Source of the DNA: DASWJZ01 sp963805325
GTDB lineage: Bacteria > Pseudomonadota > Alphaproteobacteria > Rhizobiales > Afifellaceae
Assembly (NCBI GenBank): GCA_963805325.1
Contig: CAWDTS010000009.1
Location: 248,001 to 312,000 of the forward strand
Reading direction: 5' to 3'
Length of the DNA stretch: 64,000 bases
A program made the translations under genes and the position numbers. The notes under the pieces are model-generated. The model had not been told where the DNA came from. It searched no databases and saw only the letters and a program-made list of their open reading frames with translations. Within the stretch, counting starts at the first letter, position 1; each line of letters begins with the position of its first letter. Shown one piece after another: positions 20,127-27,292 of the stretch.

Positions 20127-20351
20127 ATGACCAGCAAGAACTACTGGACCACTGTGCGTGAGGACGGTTGGGCGGTGAAGCGCGAGGGCGCGGATCGGGC
20201 TACCTCCGTCCATCGAACGCAGGGCGAAGCATGGAATGAGGCCCGGCGGCTTGCTCGAGGCAGCGGTGGAGAGGCTCTTTTGCAAGGCGAGGACGGCCGT
20301 ATCCGGGCGCGAAACACCTATGGAAGAGACCCATACCCGCCTAAGGGGTGA
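20127..20351 (+). CDS. DUF2188 domain protein
   Basis: 74 residues, essentially one DUF2188 domain. The motifs DGWAVKREGADRATSVH, the TQGEAWNEARRLAR helix and the C-terminal GRIRARNTYGRDPYPPKG tail fit the family well. Its function is unknown; such small proteins are common and mobile in alphaproteobacteria. ATG 20127 has a duplicated GAGGAGG ribosome site. The stop overlaps the GTG of the HAD gene by four bases. Confidence 0.85.
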   Translation: MTSKNYWTTVREDGWAVKREGADRATSVHRTQGEAWNEARRLARGSGGEALLQGEDGRIRARNTYGRDPYPPKG

Positions 20352-21199
20352 GTTTGCCCGCGTCACCGTTACCCTTTGCGATCTGCTACGATTTTGACGG
20401 CACTTTAGCGCCGGGAAATATGCAAGAGCGCGACTTCATTCCGGAAATTGGAATGAAGAGCGAGGCGTTCTGGGACGAGGTCAAAGCTCGCTGCAAAAAG
20501 CACGAGGCTGACGAAATACTCATGTACATGTGGCTCATGCTTGAAAAAGCTGAGGCTCAGCATGTTCCCGTGCGAATAGAGAACTTCAAGAAATATGGTG
20601 GGCAGCTCGCGCTCTTTCCGGGCGTTTCAAGTTGGTTCTCACGCATAAACGAATACGGTGAGGCCGGAGGGCTTGAGGTGACTCACCATGTCATTTCGTC
20701 GGGCATCCGTGAGATGGTGTTCGGCACCGAAATCTTCTCTTTCTTCAAGAACGTCTACGCGTCTGGATTCTGTTTTGATCATAACGGTGTGGCCCGATGG
20801 CCCGCCCTCGCGTTGAACTACACGACAAAGACGCAATTCCTTTTCAGGATAAATAAGGGTGCGGAGCACGTGTATGACAATACAACGATAAACAAATTTG
20901 TCCCGCATCAGGAACGCCCTGTCCCCTTCGAGAACATCGTCTATATTGGCGATGGAGAAACTGACGTTCCTTGTTTCCGACTTGTCAAAGAGTTAGGCGG
21001 ACACTCCGTCGCGGTGCACGAACCCGGAAATGAAAAGGCAAAGGAGCGACCTGTTCAACTGTTCAGAGATGGTCGCGTCAATTTTGTTGTTCCTGCAGAT
21101 TATAATGAATCTCAGCCTCTTGACCTCGTAATAAAGGCAATCATGGAGAAAGTTGCCGCAGAGCGGCATCTCCGGGACAGCTTCACGCCGCAAATCTAG
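20348..21199 (+). CDS. HAD-family hydrolase
   Basis: 283 residues. HAD motif I DFDGTLAPG (~residue 15) supplies the nucleophile and acid aspartates. Motif II is probably VISSGIREMVFG (~115), and motif IV is VYIGDGETDVP (~200). It is probably a cytoplasmic phosphatase; the substrate is unknown. GTG 20348 overlaps the DUF2188 stop, indicating coupling. Its base use is clearly AT-richer than nrdJ, with codons such as AAA, AAT and ATA, which suggests transfer together with DUF2188. Confidence 0.82.
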   Translation: MSLPASPLPFAICYDFDGTLAPGNMQERDFIPEIGMKSEAFWDEVKARCKKHEADEILMYMWLMLEKAEAQHVPVRIENFKKYGGQLALFPGVSSWFSRINEYGEAGGLEVTHHVISSGIREMVFGTEIFSFFKNVYASGFCFDHNGVARWPALALNYTTKTQFLFRINKGAEHVYDNTTINKFVPHQERPVPFENIVYIGDGETDVPCFRLVKELGGHSVAVHEPGNEKAKERPVQLFRDGRVNFVVPADYNESQPLDLVIKAIMEKVAAERHLRDSFTPQI

Positions 21200-21217
21200 C
21201 GCTATCTTCGACACTAG

Positions 21218-21348
21218 CCCTCATCCGTCGCCTTCGGCGACACCTTCTCCCAAGCTTGGGAGAAGGTTGGGCGCGGCTGGGCCGCAGCCGCAACGCCAGC
21301 CTTCTCCCGAGACCGGGAGAAGGTGGCGGCGGAGCAGCCGGATGAGGG
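21218..21348. repeat. BIME-like pair of inverted palindromic repeats
   Basis: The left unit (21218-21267) runs from CCCTCATCCG to a perfect palindrome built on CTTCTCCCAAGCTTGGGAGAAG. The right unit (about 21300-21348) is its inverted relative, with a CTTCTCCCGAGACCGGGAGAAG hairpin ending in CGGATGAGGG. Such elements are abundant intergenic repeats in Rhizobiales. They lie at the 3' ends of the HAD and DUF559 genes and may act as bidirectional terminators. Confidence 0.8.
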
Positions 21349-21349
21349 T

Positions 21350-21705
21350 TCAGGTCTGCATTGTGGCGAGACGCAAAATCCTCGCGCACACGGCGTCGAT
21401 ATCGCGACGCACCTCCTCGTTCGAGAACCGCACCACATCGAAGCCCATCCGCATCAGATCCTGCGTCCGGTGGCGGTCGGCGATGCTGCCTTCGTGCTGT
21501 GCGCCATCGAGCTCGACGATCAGCTTCGCCTCGAGGCAGACGAAGTCGGCGATGTAGCTGCCCTCCGGCCGCTGGCGGCGGAATTTCAGGTTGCCGAGCT
21601 TTCGGTCGCGCAAGCGCCACCACAGACGCGCTCAACGTCCGTCGGCCGAGAGCGCATGTCCTTGGCCGACCGGCGCAGGAACTGCCGGAACTCGGCGTCC
21701 GCCAT
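21350..21705 (-). CDS. DUF559 (Vsr-like endonuclease fold) protein with a one-base frameshift
   Basis: The reconstruction is 118 residues. The start is MADAEFRQFLRRSAKDMRS at ATG 21705. The frame breaks at 21623-21631, where one missing base would restore VERRLWWRLRDRKLG. The core then reads KFRRQRPEGSYIADFVC and KLIVELDGAQHE, the Vsr-like PD-(D/E)XK pattern. DUF559 proteins are often near repeats and mobile genes. The function is unknown; nuclease activity is inferred. It is flanked on both sides by copies of the palindromic repeat. Confidence 0.72.
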
Positions 21706-21714
21706 AGCCACTAA

Positions 21715-21764
21715 CCCTCATCCGTCGCCTTCGGCGACACCTTCTCCCAAGCTTGGGAGAAGGT
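21715..21764. repeat. Second copy of the palindromic intergenic repeat
   Basis: These 50 bases are identical to 21218-21267, including the AAGCTT-centred palindrome. Together with the pair at 21218-21348 it brackets the DUF559 gene. Confidence 0.85.
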
Positions 21765-21824
21765 CGAGGGGTGCTGGCGCTGGCGCTCGTTGGTCAACGT
21801 CGAAGAGTTTGCTACCCTCTTGAA

Positions 21825-22649
21825 ATGTCGCGACTGCCGATCATTCTCGCCGGTTTCTTCCTCGCCGTCTCGCCCGCTTTGGCGGCATGTCCCTCCTTCG
21901 ATTGCTCCAAAGCCAGAGCCCCCGACGAACTCGCCATTTGCGGCGACGCCGAGCTGTCGCAGCTCGATCGGCTGGCGGCGCTGGCCTATGACGAGGCGCG
22001 GCAGGCGAGCGGGCGGGCCTCTGCGCGGGCGACTGCGCGCGACGGGCTCGCCTCGCGCAGCGGATGCGGCAGCGGCAAGGCCTGCATCATGTCCGTGCAG
22101 GTCGCGACCATCATCAAGTTCCAGCAGCTCGGCGCGACGGTCAGCCTGCCGGAATGGGCACTGACCGCCACAGGAGACGGAGCGGATTCCGGCGGCGACA
22201 GCGATCAGGCGGGGGACGGCGCGCTGCCGACCGAGATCGGCCAGTGCGTCAACACGGCGATCGCGGAGATCACCAGCCGCTTCGAGGCCGACATCAACGC
22301 CAACCCGGACGACGGCAGCGCCGTCAATTTCGACAACGGCGGGCACCAGGTCTCCTACGAGAAGGAGCCGCCGCTCATCAATTCGCGCGTCGGCGACCCG
22401 GTGCTGATGTGTCTCGTGGAAATCCCGCAGGACTGCCCGCCGGGCGACGACCGCGGCCGCATCTACACGACGACGAATTTGCGCACGCAGGAATCGTGGA
22501 CGCTGCCGGACTTCGCAGCATTCCTGCGGCGGAGCATGAAGCGCGTCCGAGGGCGTCCCAATCGCCACCTGTATATGTTATGGATGACGCATGACACGGG
22601 TCGAACGCATCGAGAAGGAAGTCGCCGAGCTGTCAGCGCGGGAGCTTGA
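21825..22649 (+). CDS. Secreted protein with LprI-like Cys motif, probably frameshifted at its end
   Basis: From ATG 21825 there is a signal peptide (LPIILAGFFLAVSPALA), then CPSFDCSKARAPDELAIC and LSQLDRLAALAYDEARQ, resembling DUF1311/LprI N-terminal domains. A Gly/Asp linker (~115-130) leads to a second domain. The open frame runs to 22649. However, removing one T at 22512-22513 gives the ending WTLPDSQHSCGGA and a stop at 22539 (237 residues). The same ending recurs at 23078-23121, after the toxin-antitoxin genes. I think 22539 is the original end. A lysozyme-inhibitor-like role is only a guess. Confidence 0.65.
   Translation: MSRLPIILAGFFLAVSPALAACPSFDCSKARAPDELAICGDAELSQLDRLAALAYDEARQASGRASARATARDGLASRSGCGSGKACIMSVQVATIIKFQQLGATVSLPEWALTATGDGADSGGDSDQAGDGALPTEIGQCVNTAIAEITSRFEADINANPDDGSAVNFDNGGHQVSYEKEPPLINSRVGDPVLMCLVEIPQDCPPGDDRGRIYTTTNLRTQESWTLPDFAAFLRRSMKRVRGRPNRHLYMLWMTHDTGRTHREGSRRAVSAGA
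22494..22532 (+). repeat. Left direct repeat flanking the toxin-antitoxin pair
   Basis: 39 bases starting TCGTGGACGCTGCCGGACTT. They match 23077-23114 except for one inserted base. They are the 3' end of the secreted-protein gene. Confidence 0.8.
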
Positions 22650-22791
22650 GGACTTTCGTTCGTGGTTCGAAGCTTTCGAAGCTGCGCGCTGGGACGAGAA
22701 GCTCGAGTTGGACGCGGTATCGGGCGCGCTCGATGCGCTCGCTGATCAGGCGCTCTCCGACCACCGTTCCGGGCGCAGCAAGCCTCTGTGA
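22591..22791 (+). CDS. Type II antitoxin (addiction-module component)
   Basis: 66 residues, mostly helical and acidic: VERIEKEVAELSARELEDFRSWF then DEKLELDAVSGALDALADQA. The length, position and four-base GTGA overlap with a RelE-type toxin gene identify it as the antitoxin partner. A distinct DNA-binding fold is not obvious, which is usual for this short antitoxin type. It would neutralise the toxin and probably autoregulate the pair. Confidence 0.75.
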   Translation: MTRVERIEKEVAELSARELEDFRSWFEAFEAARWDEKLELDAVSGALDALADQALSDHRSGRSKPL

Positions 22792-23048
22792 GGCATTTCG
22801 CCAGTCCGGCCTTCTGGGACGCCTATGCTCGCCTGCCGGACGCCGTTCGTCGTGTTGCCAACAGAAGCTTTGAGTTGCTGAAATCGGACCCCCGACATCC
22901 GGCCCTGCATTTCAAACAGGTTGGGCGATACCGCTCGGCGCGCGTAGGGCTTGGCTATCGGGCATTGGGGGTCGAGAGCGAGGACGGCGATATCGTCTGG
23001 TTCTGGATCGGCACTCACGCGGAGTACGATCGGCTGCTGAAGCGCTGA
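22788..23048 (+). CDS. RelE/ParE-superfamily toxin
   Basis: 86 residues with the RelE-like order: helical start MRHFASPAFWDAYARLPDAV, then HPALHFKQVGRYRSARVGLGYRALGV, then IVWFWIGTHAEYDRLL. The central K-R-R-rich sheet and the terminal H-x-E-Y-D are typical of ribosome-dependent mRNA endonucleases of this superfamily. GTG 22788 overlaps the antitoxin stop. The module lies between two direct repeats of its neighbour's 3' end. Confidence 0.82.
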   Translation: MRHFASPAFWDAYARLPDAVRRVANRSFELLKSDPRHPALHFKQVGRYRSARVGLGYRALGVESEDGDIVWFWIGTHAEYDRLLKR

Positions 23049-23076
23049 CAGACGTGTGCCGCACTCAGATCGGCAC

Positions 23077-23114
23077 TCGTGGACGCTGCCGGACTTGCAG
23101 CATTCCTGCGGCGG
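23077..23114 (+). repeat. Right direct repeat flanking the toxin-antitoxin pair
   Basis: 38 bases matching 22494-22532 with one gap. It encodes the fragment WTLPDLQHSCGGA and a stop at 23119-23121, detached from any gene body. Confidence 0.8.
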
Positions 23115-23122
23115 GGCGTGAT

Positions 23123-23629
23123 TCACAACTTCATCTCCATGAACACCAGCCAGTCGCGCATCTCCTGCGGGAGGTCGTAGTAGGGCGCGATGCGCATGAA
23201 GCCGGCGCTTTCGTAAAGGCCGATCGCCTCTTTCTGCCGGTGGCTCGTGTCGAGCCGCATTCGCTTGTATCCCGCCGCCCGCGCTTCGCCGACGACGCGG
23301 CCAGCAAGCGCGCGGCCGATCTTCTCGCCGCGAAAGCGGAGCGGGATGAACATGCGCTTCATCTCGCAGATGCCGTCGCCGAGATCGCGGAGCGCGACGC
23401 AGCCGGCGGCCTCACCGTCCTTCATGGCGATGAGCAGCCGGCCCTTCGGCGGCGCGTATTTTCCCGGCAGCCCGGCCAGCTCCGCCTCGAACTCGGCTTT
23501 GTCGAAATAACGGTCGATCAGCGCGAGGTCCTCGGTATGGCGCTCGCGGTGCCAGGCGAGGAATTCCCGGATCAGAGCGCGCACGGCATCGAGCTCGGCG
23601 GGGGTGGTCGCTTTCTTGATTTCGATCAT
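23123..23629 (-). CDS. GNAT family N-acetyltransferase
   Basis: 168 residues. The acetyl-CoA site motif A is FIPLRFRGEKIGRALAGRVV (~residue 95), preceded by the strand GCVALRDLGDGICEMKRM and followed by RLDTSHRQKEAIGLYESAGF. The substrate is unknown. The stop lies just after the right direct repeat of the toxin-antitoxin module. Confidence 0.88.
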   Translation of the reverse strand: MIEIKKATTPAELDAVRALIREFLAWHRERHTEDLALIDRYFDKAEFEAELAGLPGKYAPPKGRLLIAMKDGEAAGCVALRDLGDGICEMKRMFIPLRFRGEKIGRALAGRVVGEARAAGYKRMRLDTSHRQKEAIGLYESAGFMRIAPYYDLPQEMRDWLVFMEMKL

Positions 23630-23757
23630 GCGCTGCTAACGCCACGATGGCCCCGCGCCAGCAAGTCCGGAAAATGGACTCGTCGTTTCTTCCAGAGGCG
23701 CATCGAAAGATCGCTCGGCTCAGCGAGCCCGGTCACGGCGACGGCCGGCGTGCTCCG

Positions 23758-23994
23758 CTACTTCCCCGCGGCCTTGCGCAGCGCATCGTTGATGCGGTCC
23801 TGCCAGCCGGGGCCGCCCTCCTGGAAATGCTCCAGCACGTCCTTGTCGATGCGGAGCGAGACGAGTTCCTTGGCGCCCGGCAGAGCCGGAGGTTGCGGCG
23901 CGGAAGGCGGCGGCTTCGTCGTCGCGGATTTGAACGCGGCTTCCGCCTTCTCGCGCCCGCCCATTGGGCGATAAGTGCGGTCAGGTGGCTTCAT
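23758..23994 (-). CDS. BrnA-like antitoxin without an adjacent toxin
   Basis: 78 residues. A Pro/Ala-rich N-terminal half precedes the ribbon-helix-helix segment VSLRIDKDVLEHFQEGGPGW and the tail QDRINDALRKAAG, characteristic of BrnA/DUF4415. BrnA normally pairs with a BrnT toxin encoded just upstream. I found no BrnT-like frame in 23995-24196, so this is an orphan or the partner is decayed. Confidence 0.75.
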   Translation of the reverse strand: MKPPDRTYRPMGGREKAEAAFKSATTKPPPSAPQPPALPGAKELVSLRIDKDVLEHFQEGGPGWQDRINDALRKAAGK

Positions 23995-24196
23995 CTCTTC
24001 CCTATTCCTTCTTCATCAGCCCCGCCCGGCATCCGGGCCGACGGCCCCGTGGGGCTTCGGATCATCGGCCGCCACGATTTCCCGCGCAAGCCGTGCGTTG
24101 TCCCGCCGCAGGCTTTGCAAAGCGTTTCCGCAGAACCCCGGTTCTTCGCTGACCGGCGCAAGACAAATTTGAGCATTTCCTGCGAGTTTTCCCGCG

Positions 24197-25352
24197 ATGT
24201 CCGCCGCCTCCACCACCCGCAAACACATCCCGGCGCTCGACGGGCTGCGCGGCGTCGCGGTGCTTGCCGTCTTCGCCTCGCATGCCGGCATCCCGGGCTT
24301 CGCCACCGGCGGCGTCGCGGTCGACATCTTCTTCGTGCTTTCCGGCTATCTGATCACGTCGATCCTGGTCGGCGAGATCGAGCGGACGGGCACGATCGCG
24401 CTGCCGAAGATTTTATCTCCGCAGGATCAGGCGGCTCGCGCCGGCGCTGCTTCTTCTCGCCGTGCTCTACGCCGTCCTCGCGCCATTTGCGCTTCCGGAA
24501 CGCAGCGCGGCGGAGCATGCGGGCATCGCGGCGCTGAGCTTCTTCTATCTGATGGATTATGCGCGCGCCTTCTTCATCGGCCACAACGCGCTGGTCCACA
24601 CGTGGTCGCTGGCGGTGGAGGAGCATTTCTATCTGGTCTGGCCGCTGGCGCTGCTCGCCCTCGCCAGGTGGGTGCCGCTCAGGCGCTGGCTGACGGCGCT
24701 TGCGATTGCCTATCTCGCGGCGACGGCGTGGCGGTGTCTCTCGATCGACCTCTTTGGCTGGCGCTCCGCCTATTTCCGCTTCGACACGCGGCTCTCCGCG
24801 CTGATCCTCGGCTCGCTGCTCGCGGTGCTCTTCTCCTCCGAAACGAGTCCTCGCGCGCGCAACGTCTGGACGCTGGCGCTGATCGCCGGCGGCGTCGGGA
24901 TGACCGCCCTCGCCTGCTGGTACTACGACGGGGCGGAGACGACCGGCGGCTGGGGCACGCTCGGCATCGCGCTCGCGGAAGCCGCGTCGCTGCGCATGAT
25001 CCTGAACGTGGTGGAGAGGCACCGCACGGGCACGTCGGGCGTGCTGACCAACATCCTGTCGCGCCGCACATTGGTCCAGGTCGGCAAGATCTCCTACGGC
25101 CTCTATCTCTACCATTATCCGCTCACCTACTGGCTCTACGGCAAGGACTGGCGGCTGGTGCTCGCGATCAGCCTGCCGGCGGCGCTGGCGCTCGCCGCGC
25201 TCTCCTACCGCTATGTCGAGCAGCCGATCTTGAACGGAAAGCCGCTCTTCCGGCCGCTGCGCCCGGCAGCGCCGGAGCCGGGTACGCGGGTCGGCGGGGC
25301 CGAACCGGCGGGCCCCGCGTTGATACCGATCAAGGCGGCAGGGCGCCTCTAG
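24197..25352 (+). CDS. Acyltransferase 3 family membrane protein, interrupted by a one-base insertion
   Basis: The reconstruction is 384 residues with about ten transmembrane helices. The start HIPALDGLRGVAVLAVFASH and FFVLSGYLIT are the family hallmark, and HTWSLAVEEHFYLVWP (~140) is the second. The frame changes at 24410: dropping that A gives LPKFYLRRIRRLAPALLLLA, the canonical sequence. These OafA-like enzymes O-acylate surface polysaccharides or peptidoglycan. It ends near LSYRYVEQPI plus a short tail. Confidence 0.85.
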
Positions 25353-25408
25353 GCTAGACCCTGGCTGCACGCCCGCCGCCCCCGGCGGCCCGCGCAACGG
25401 AGAAATTC

Positions 25409-25822
25409 ATGCTGATTCCCCACGGCACGCTCGTAGCGGTCGCAGACGGCGCCAAGTTCGAGCTCTTCCGCAACGACGGCGACGAGACGAGCCTCAAGCT
25501 TTCCGCCCTGCCGACGCCGCACCTCGACGCCCACGGCAACGATTCCGGCGGCCACCATCGTTCGAGCACGGCGGAGCACGCCAAGCATCTGCAGGAGGAG
25601 GACAGCCACGCGGCGGCCGTCGTCGCTTGGCTCAACCATCAGACGATCGACGCCAAGATCGACCACCTGATCGTCATCGCAGCGCCGCGGACGCTCGGAG
25701 AGATGCGGCGGCACTACCACGTGACGCTGAAAGCGAAGCTTGTCGGCGAGCTGGCGAAGGAGCTGACCGGCCAGCCGGTTGCGGCCGTTGAGCACGAGTT
25801 GAAGCTCACGCACACGGGCTGA
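25409..25822 (+). CDS. Host attachment protein family (AtsE-like)
   Basis: 137 residues. The N-terminus LIPHGTLVAVADGAKFELFR matches the family of small soluble proteins named after an Agrobacterium attachment gene and related to the archaeal/eukaryotic release-factor-like baeRF fold. A His-rich stretch (GHHRSSTAEHAKHL) and the terminal VAAVEHELKLTHTG follow. The biochemical role is unclear. It is a single gene between the acyltransferase and the MFS pump. Confidence 0.82.
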   Translation: MLIPHGTLVAVADGAKFELFRNDGDETSLKLSALPTPHLDAHGNDSGGHHRSSTAEHAKHLQEEDSHAAAVVAWLNHQTIDAKIDHLIVIAAPRTLGEMRRHYHVTLKAKLVGELAKELTGQPVAAVEHELKLTHTG

Positions 25823-25933
25823 CAGCACTAACCCGCGCGGCGGCGGGCAAAATTTCACGCGGAAGCCGCTGGCGCCGGCTCAAAAACGGGCCTATGGAAC
25901 CCGGCCGAATTCGCTACGCCCAGGGGCGCCCGC

Positions 25934-27196
25934 GTGAACAAGCACACGGCAATCGAAGAAAATGCCGGCGCCGGAGCAGCAACCGGAATGGTGACCGCGA
26001 TCCTGCTCGCGATCTCGTTCTCGCATATGCTGAACGATACGATCCAGTCGCTCCTGCCGGCGATCTACCCGTTCCTGAAGACGCATTTCCTGCTGAGCTA
26101 CACGCAGATCGGGCTGATCACCTTCGCCTTCCAGGGGACGGCCTCGCTGCTGCAGCCCGTCGTCGGCCTCTATACCGACCGCCGGCCGCAGCCCTATTCG
26201 CTCGCCGTCGGCATGACCTGCTCGCTCGCCGGCCTGGTGTTGCTCTCGGTGGCGTCGAGCTACCCGGAGATTCTCGCAGCGGCTGCGCTGATCGGGCTCG
26301 GCTCCGCGGTGTTCCATCCCGAATCCTCGCGCGTCGCGCGGATGGCGTCCGGCGGCCGTTACGGGCTTGCTCAGTCGACCTTCCAGGTGGGCGGCAATGT
26401 CGGAACATCGCTCGGGCCGCTCGCCGCGGCTTTCATCGTCATCCCCGGCGGGCAAGGGTCTATCGCCTGGTTCTCGCTCGTTGCGCTGCTGGCCATCGTC
26501 GTGCTGTCCGGCGTCGGGCGCTGGTACAAGCAACAGTTCCTCTTCTATCTGCGCGCCGGCAAGGCGAAGCTCGTGGCGACCCACGGGCTATCCTCGCGGC
26601 GCGTCCGCGTGTCCATCCTGATCCTGATGGTGCTGACGTTCTCGAAGTACATCTACATGGCTTCGATGACGAGCTACTTCACGTTCTTTCTGATCCACAA
26701 GTTCGGCATCTCGGTGCAGGCCTCGCAGATCTATCTCTTCGTGTTTCTGGCGGCGGTCGCCGCGGGCACGTTTTTCGGCGGACCGGTCGGCGACCGTTTC
26801 GGACGGAAGCTCGTGATCTGGGTGTCGATCCTCGGCGTGCTGCCGTTCACGCTGCTGCTGCCCTACGCAAGCCTCTTCTGGACGGCCATATTGTCGGTCG
26901 CGATCGGCGTGATCCTCGCCTCCGCCTTCTCGACAATCGTCGTCTTCGCGCAGGAGTTGATGCCCGACCGCATCGGCATGATCGCGGGCATGTTCTTCGG
27001 CTTTGCCTTCGGCATGAGCGGCATCGGCGCCGCCGCGCTCGGCACGATCGCCGACATGACAAGCATCGAGTTCGTGTTCCGGGTCTGCGCTTTCCTGCCG
27101 GCTATCGGGATTCTGACGGTGTTCCTGCCCGATCTCCGGAAGGTCCAGGTCGCCGGACCTCAGGTCGTCCAGCGCCCCCCCAACCAGACCCGGTAG
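25934..27196 (+). CDS. MFS transporter, fosmidomycin-resistance (Fsr) type
   Basis: 420 residues and twelve predicted helices. The segment ISFSHMLNDTIQSLLPAIYPFLK (~residue 30) is diagnostic of the Fsr subfamily of drug/proton antiporters, and VGDRFGRKLVIWVSILG carries the MFS loop motif. It starts at GTG 25934. Efflux of fosmidomycin or similar compounds is a family inference. Confidence 0.88.
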   Translation: MNKHTAIEENAGAGAATGMVTAILLAISFSHMLNDTIQSLLPAIYPFLKTHFLLSYTQIGLITFAFQGTASLLQPVVGLYTDRRPQPYSLAVGMTCSLAGLVLLSVASSYPEILAAAALIGLGSAVFHPESSRVARMASGGRYGLAQSTFQVGGNVGTSLGPLAAAFIVIPGGQGSIAWFSLVALLAIVVLSGVGRWYKQQFLFYLRAGKAKLVATHGLSSRRVRVSILILMVLTFSKYIYMASMTSYFTFFLIHKFGISVQASQIYLFVFLAAVAAGTFFGGPVGDRFGRKLVIWVSILGVLPFTLLLPYASLFWTAILSVAIGVILASAFSTIVVFAQELMPDRIGMIAGMFFGFAFGMSGIGAAALGTIADMTSIEFVFRVCAFLPAIGILTVFLPDLRKVQVAGPQVVQRPPNQTR

Positions 27197-27292
27197 CTCG
27201 CGTCGCGATTGCGCCTTTCGCGCCGGTTGGGGATTTTGACCCGACCGCCTATATCGCTTCCGATCGAGCGACCGCCGCGCCGAGGAGAAGCC

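Noticed and set aside
24016..24327. Minus-strand frame upstream of the BrnA-like gene
   Set aside because: It runs over the conserved acyltransferase N-terminus in antisense and lacks a recognisable domain.
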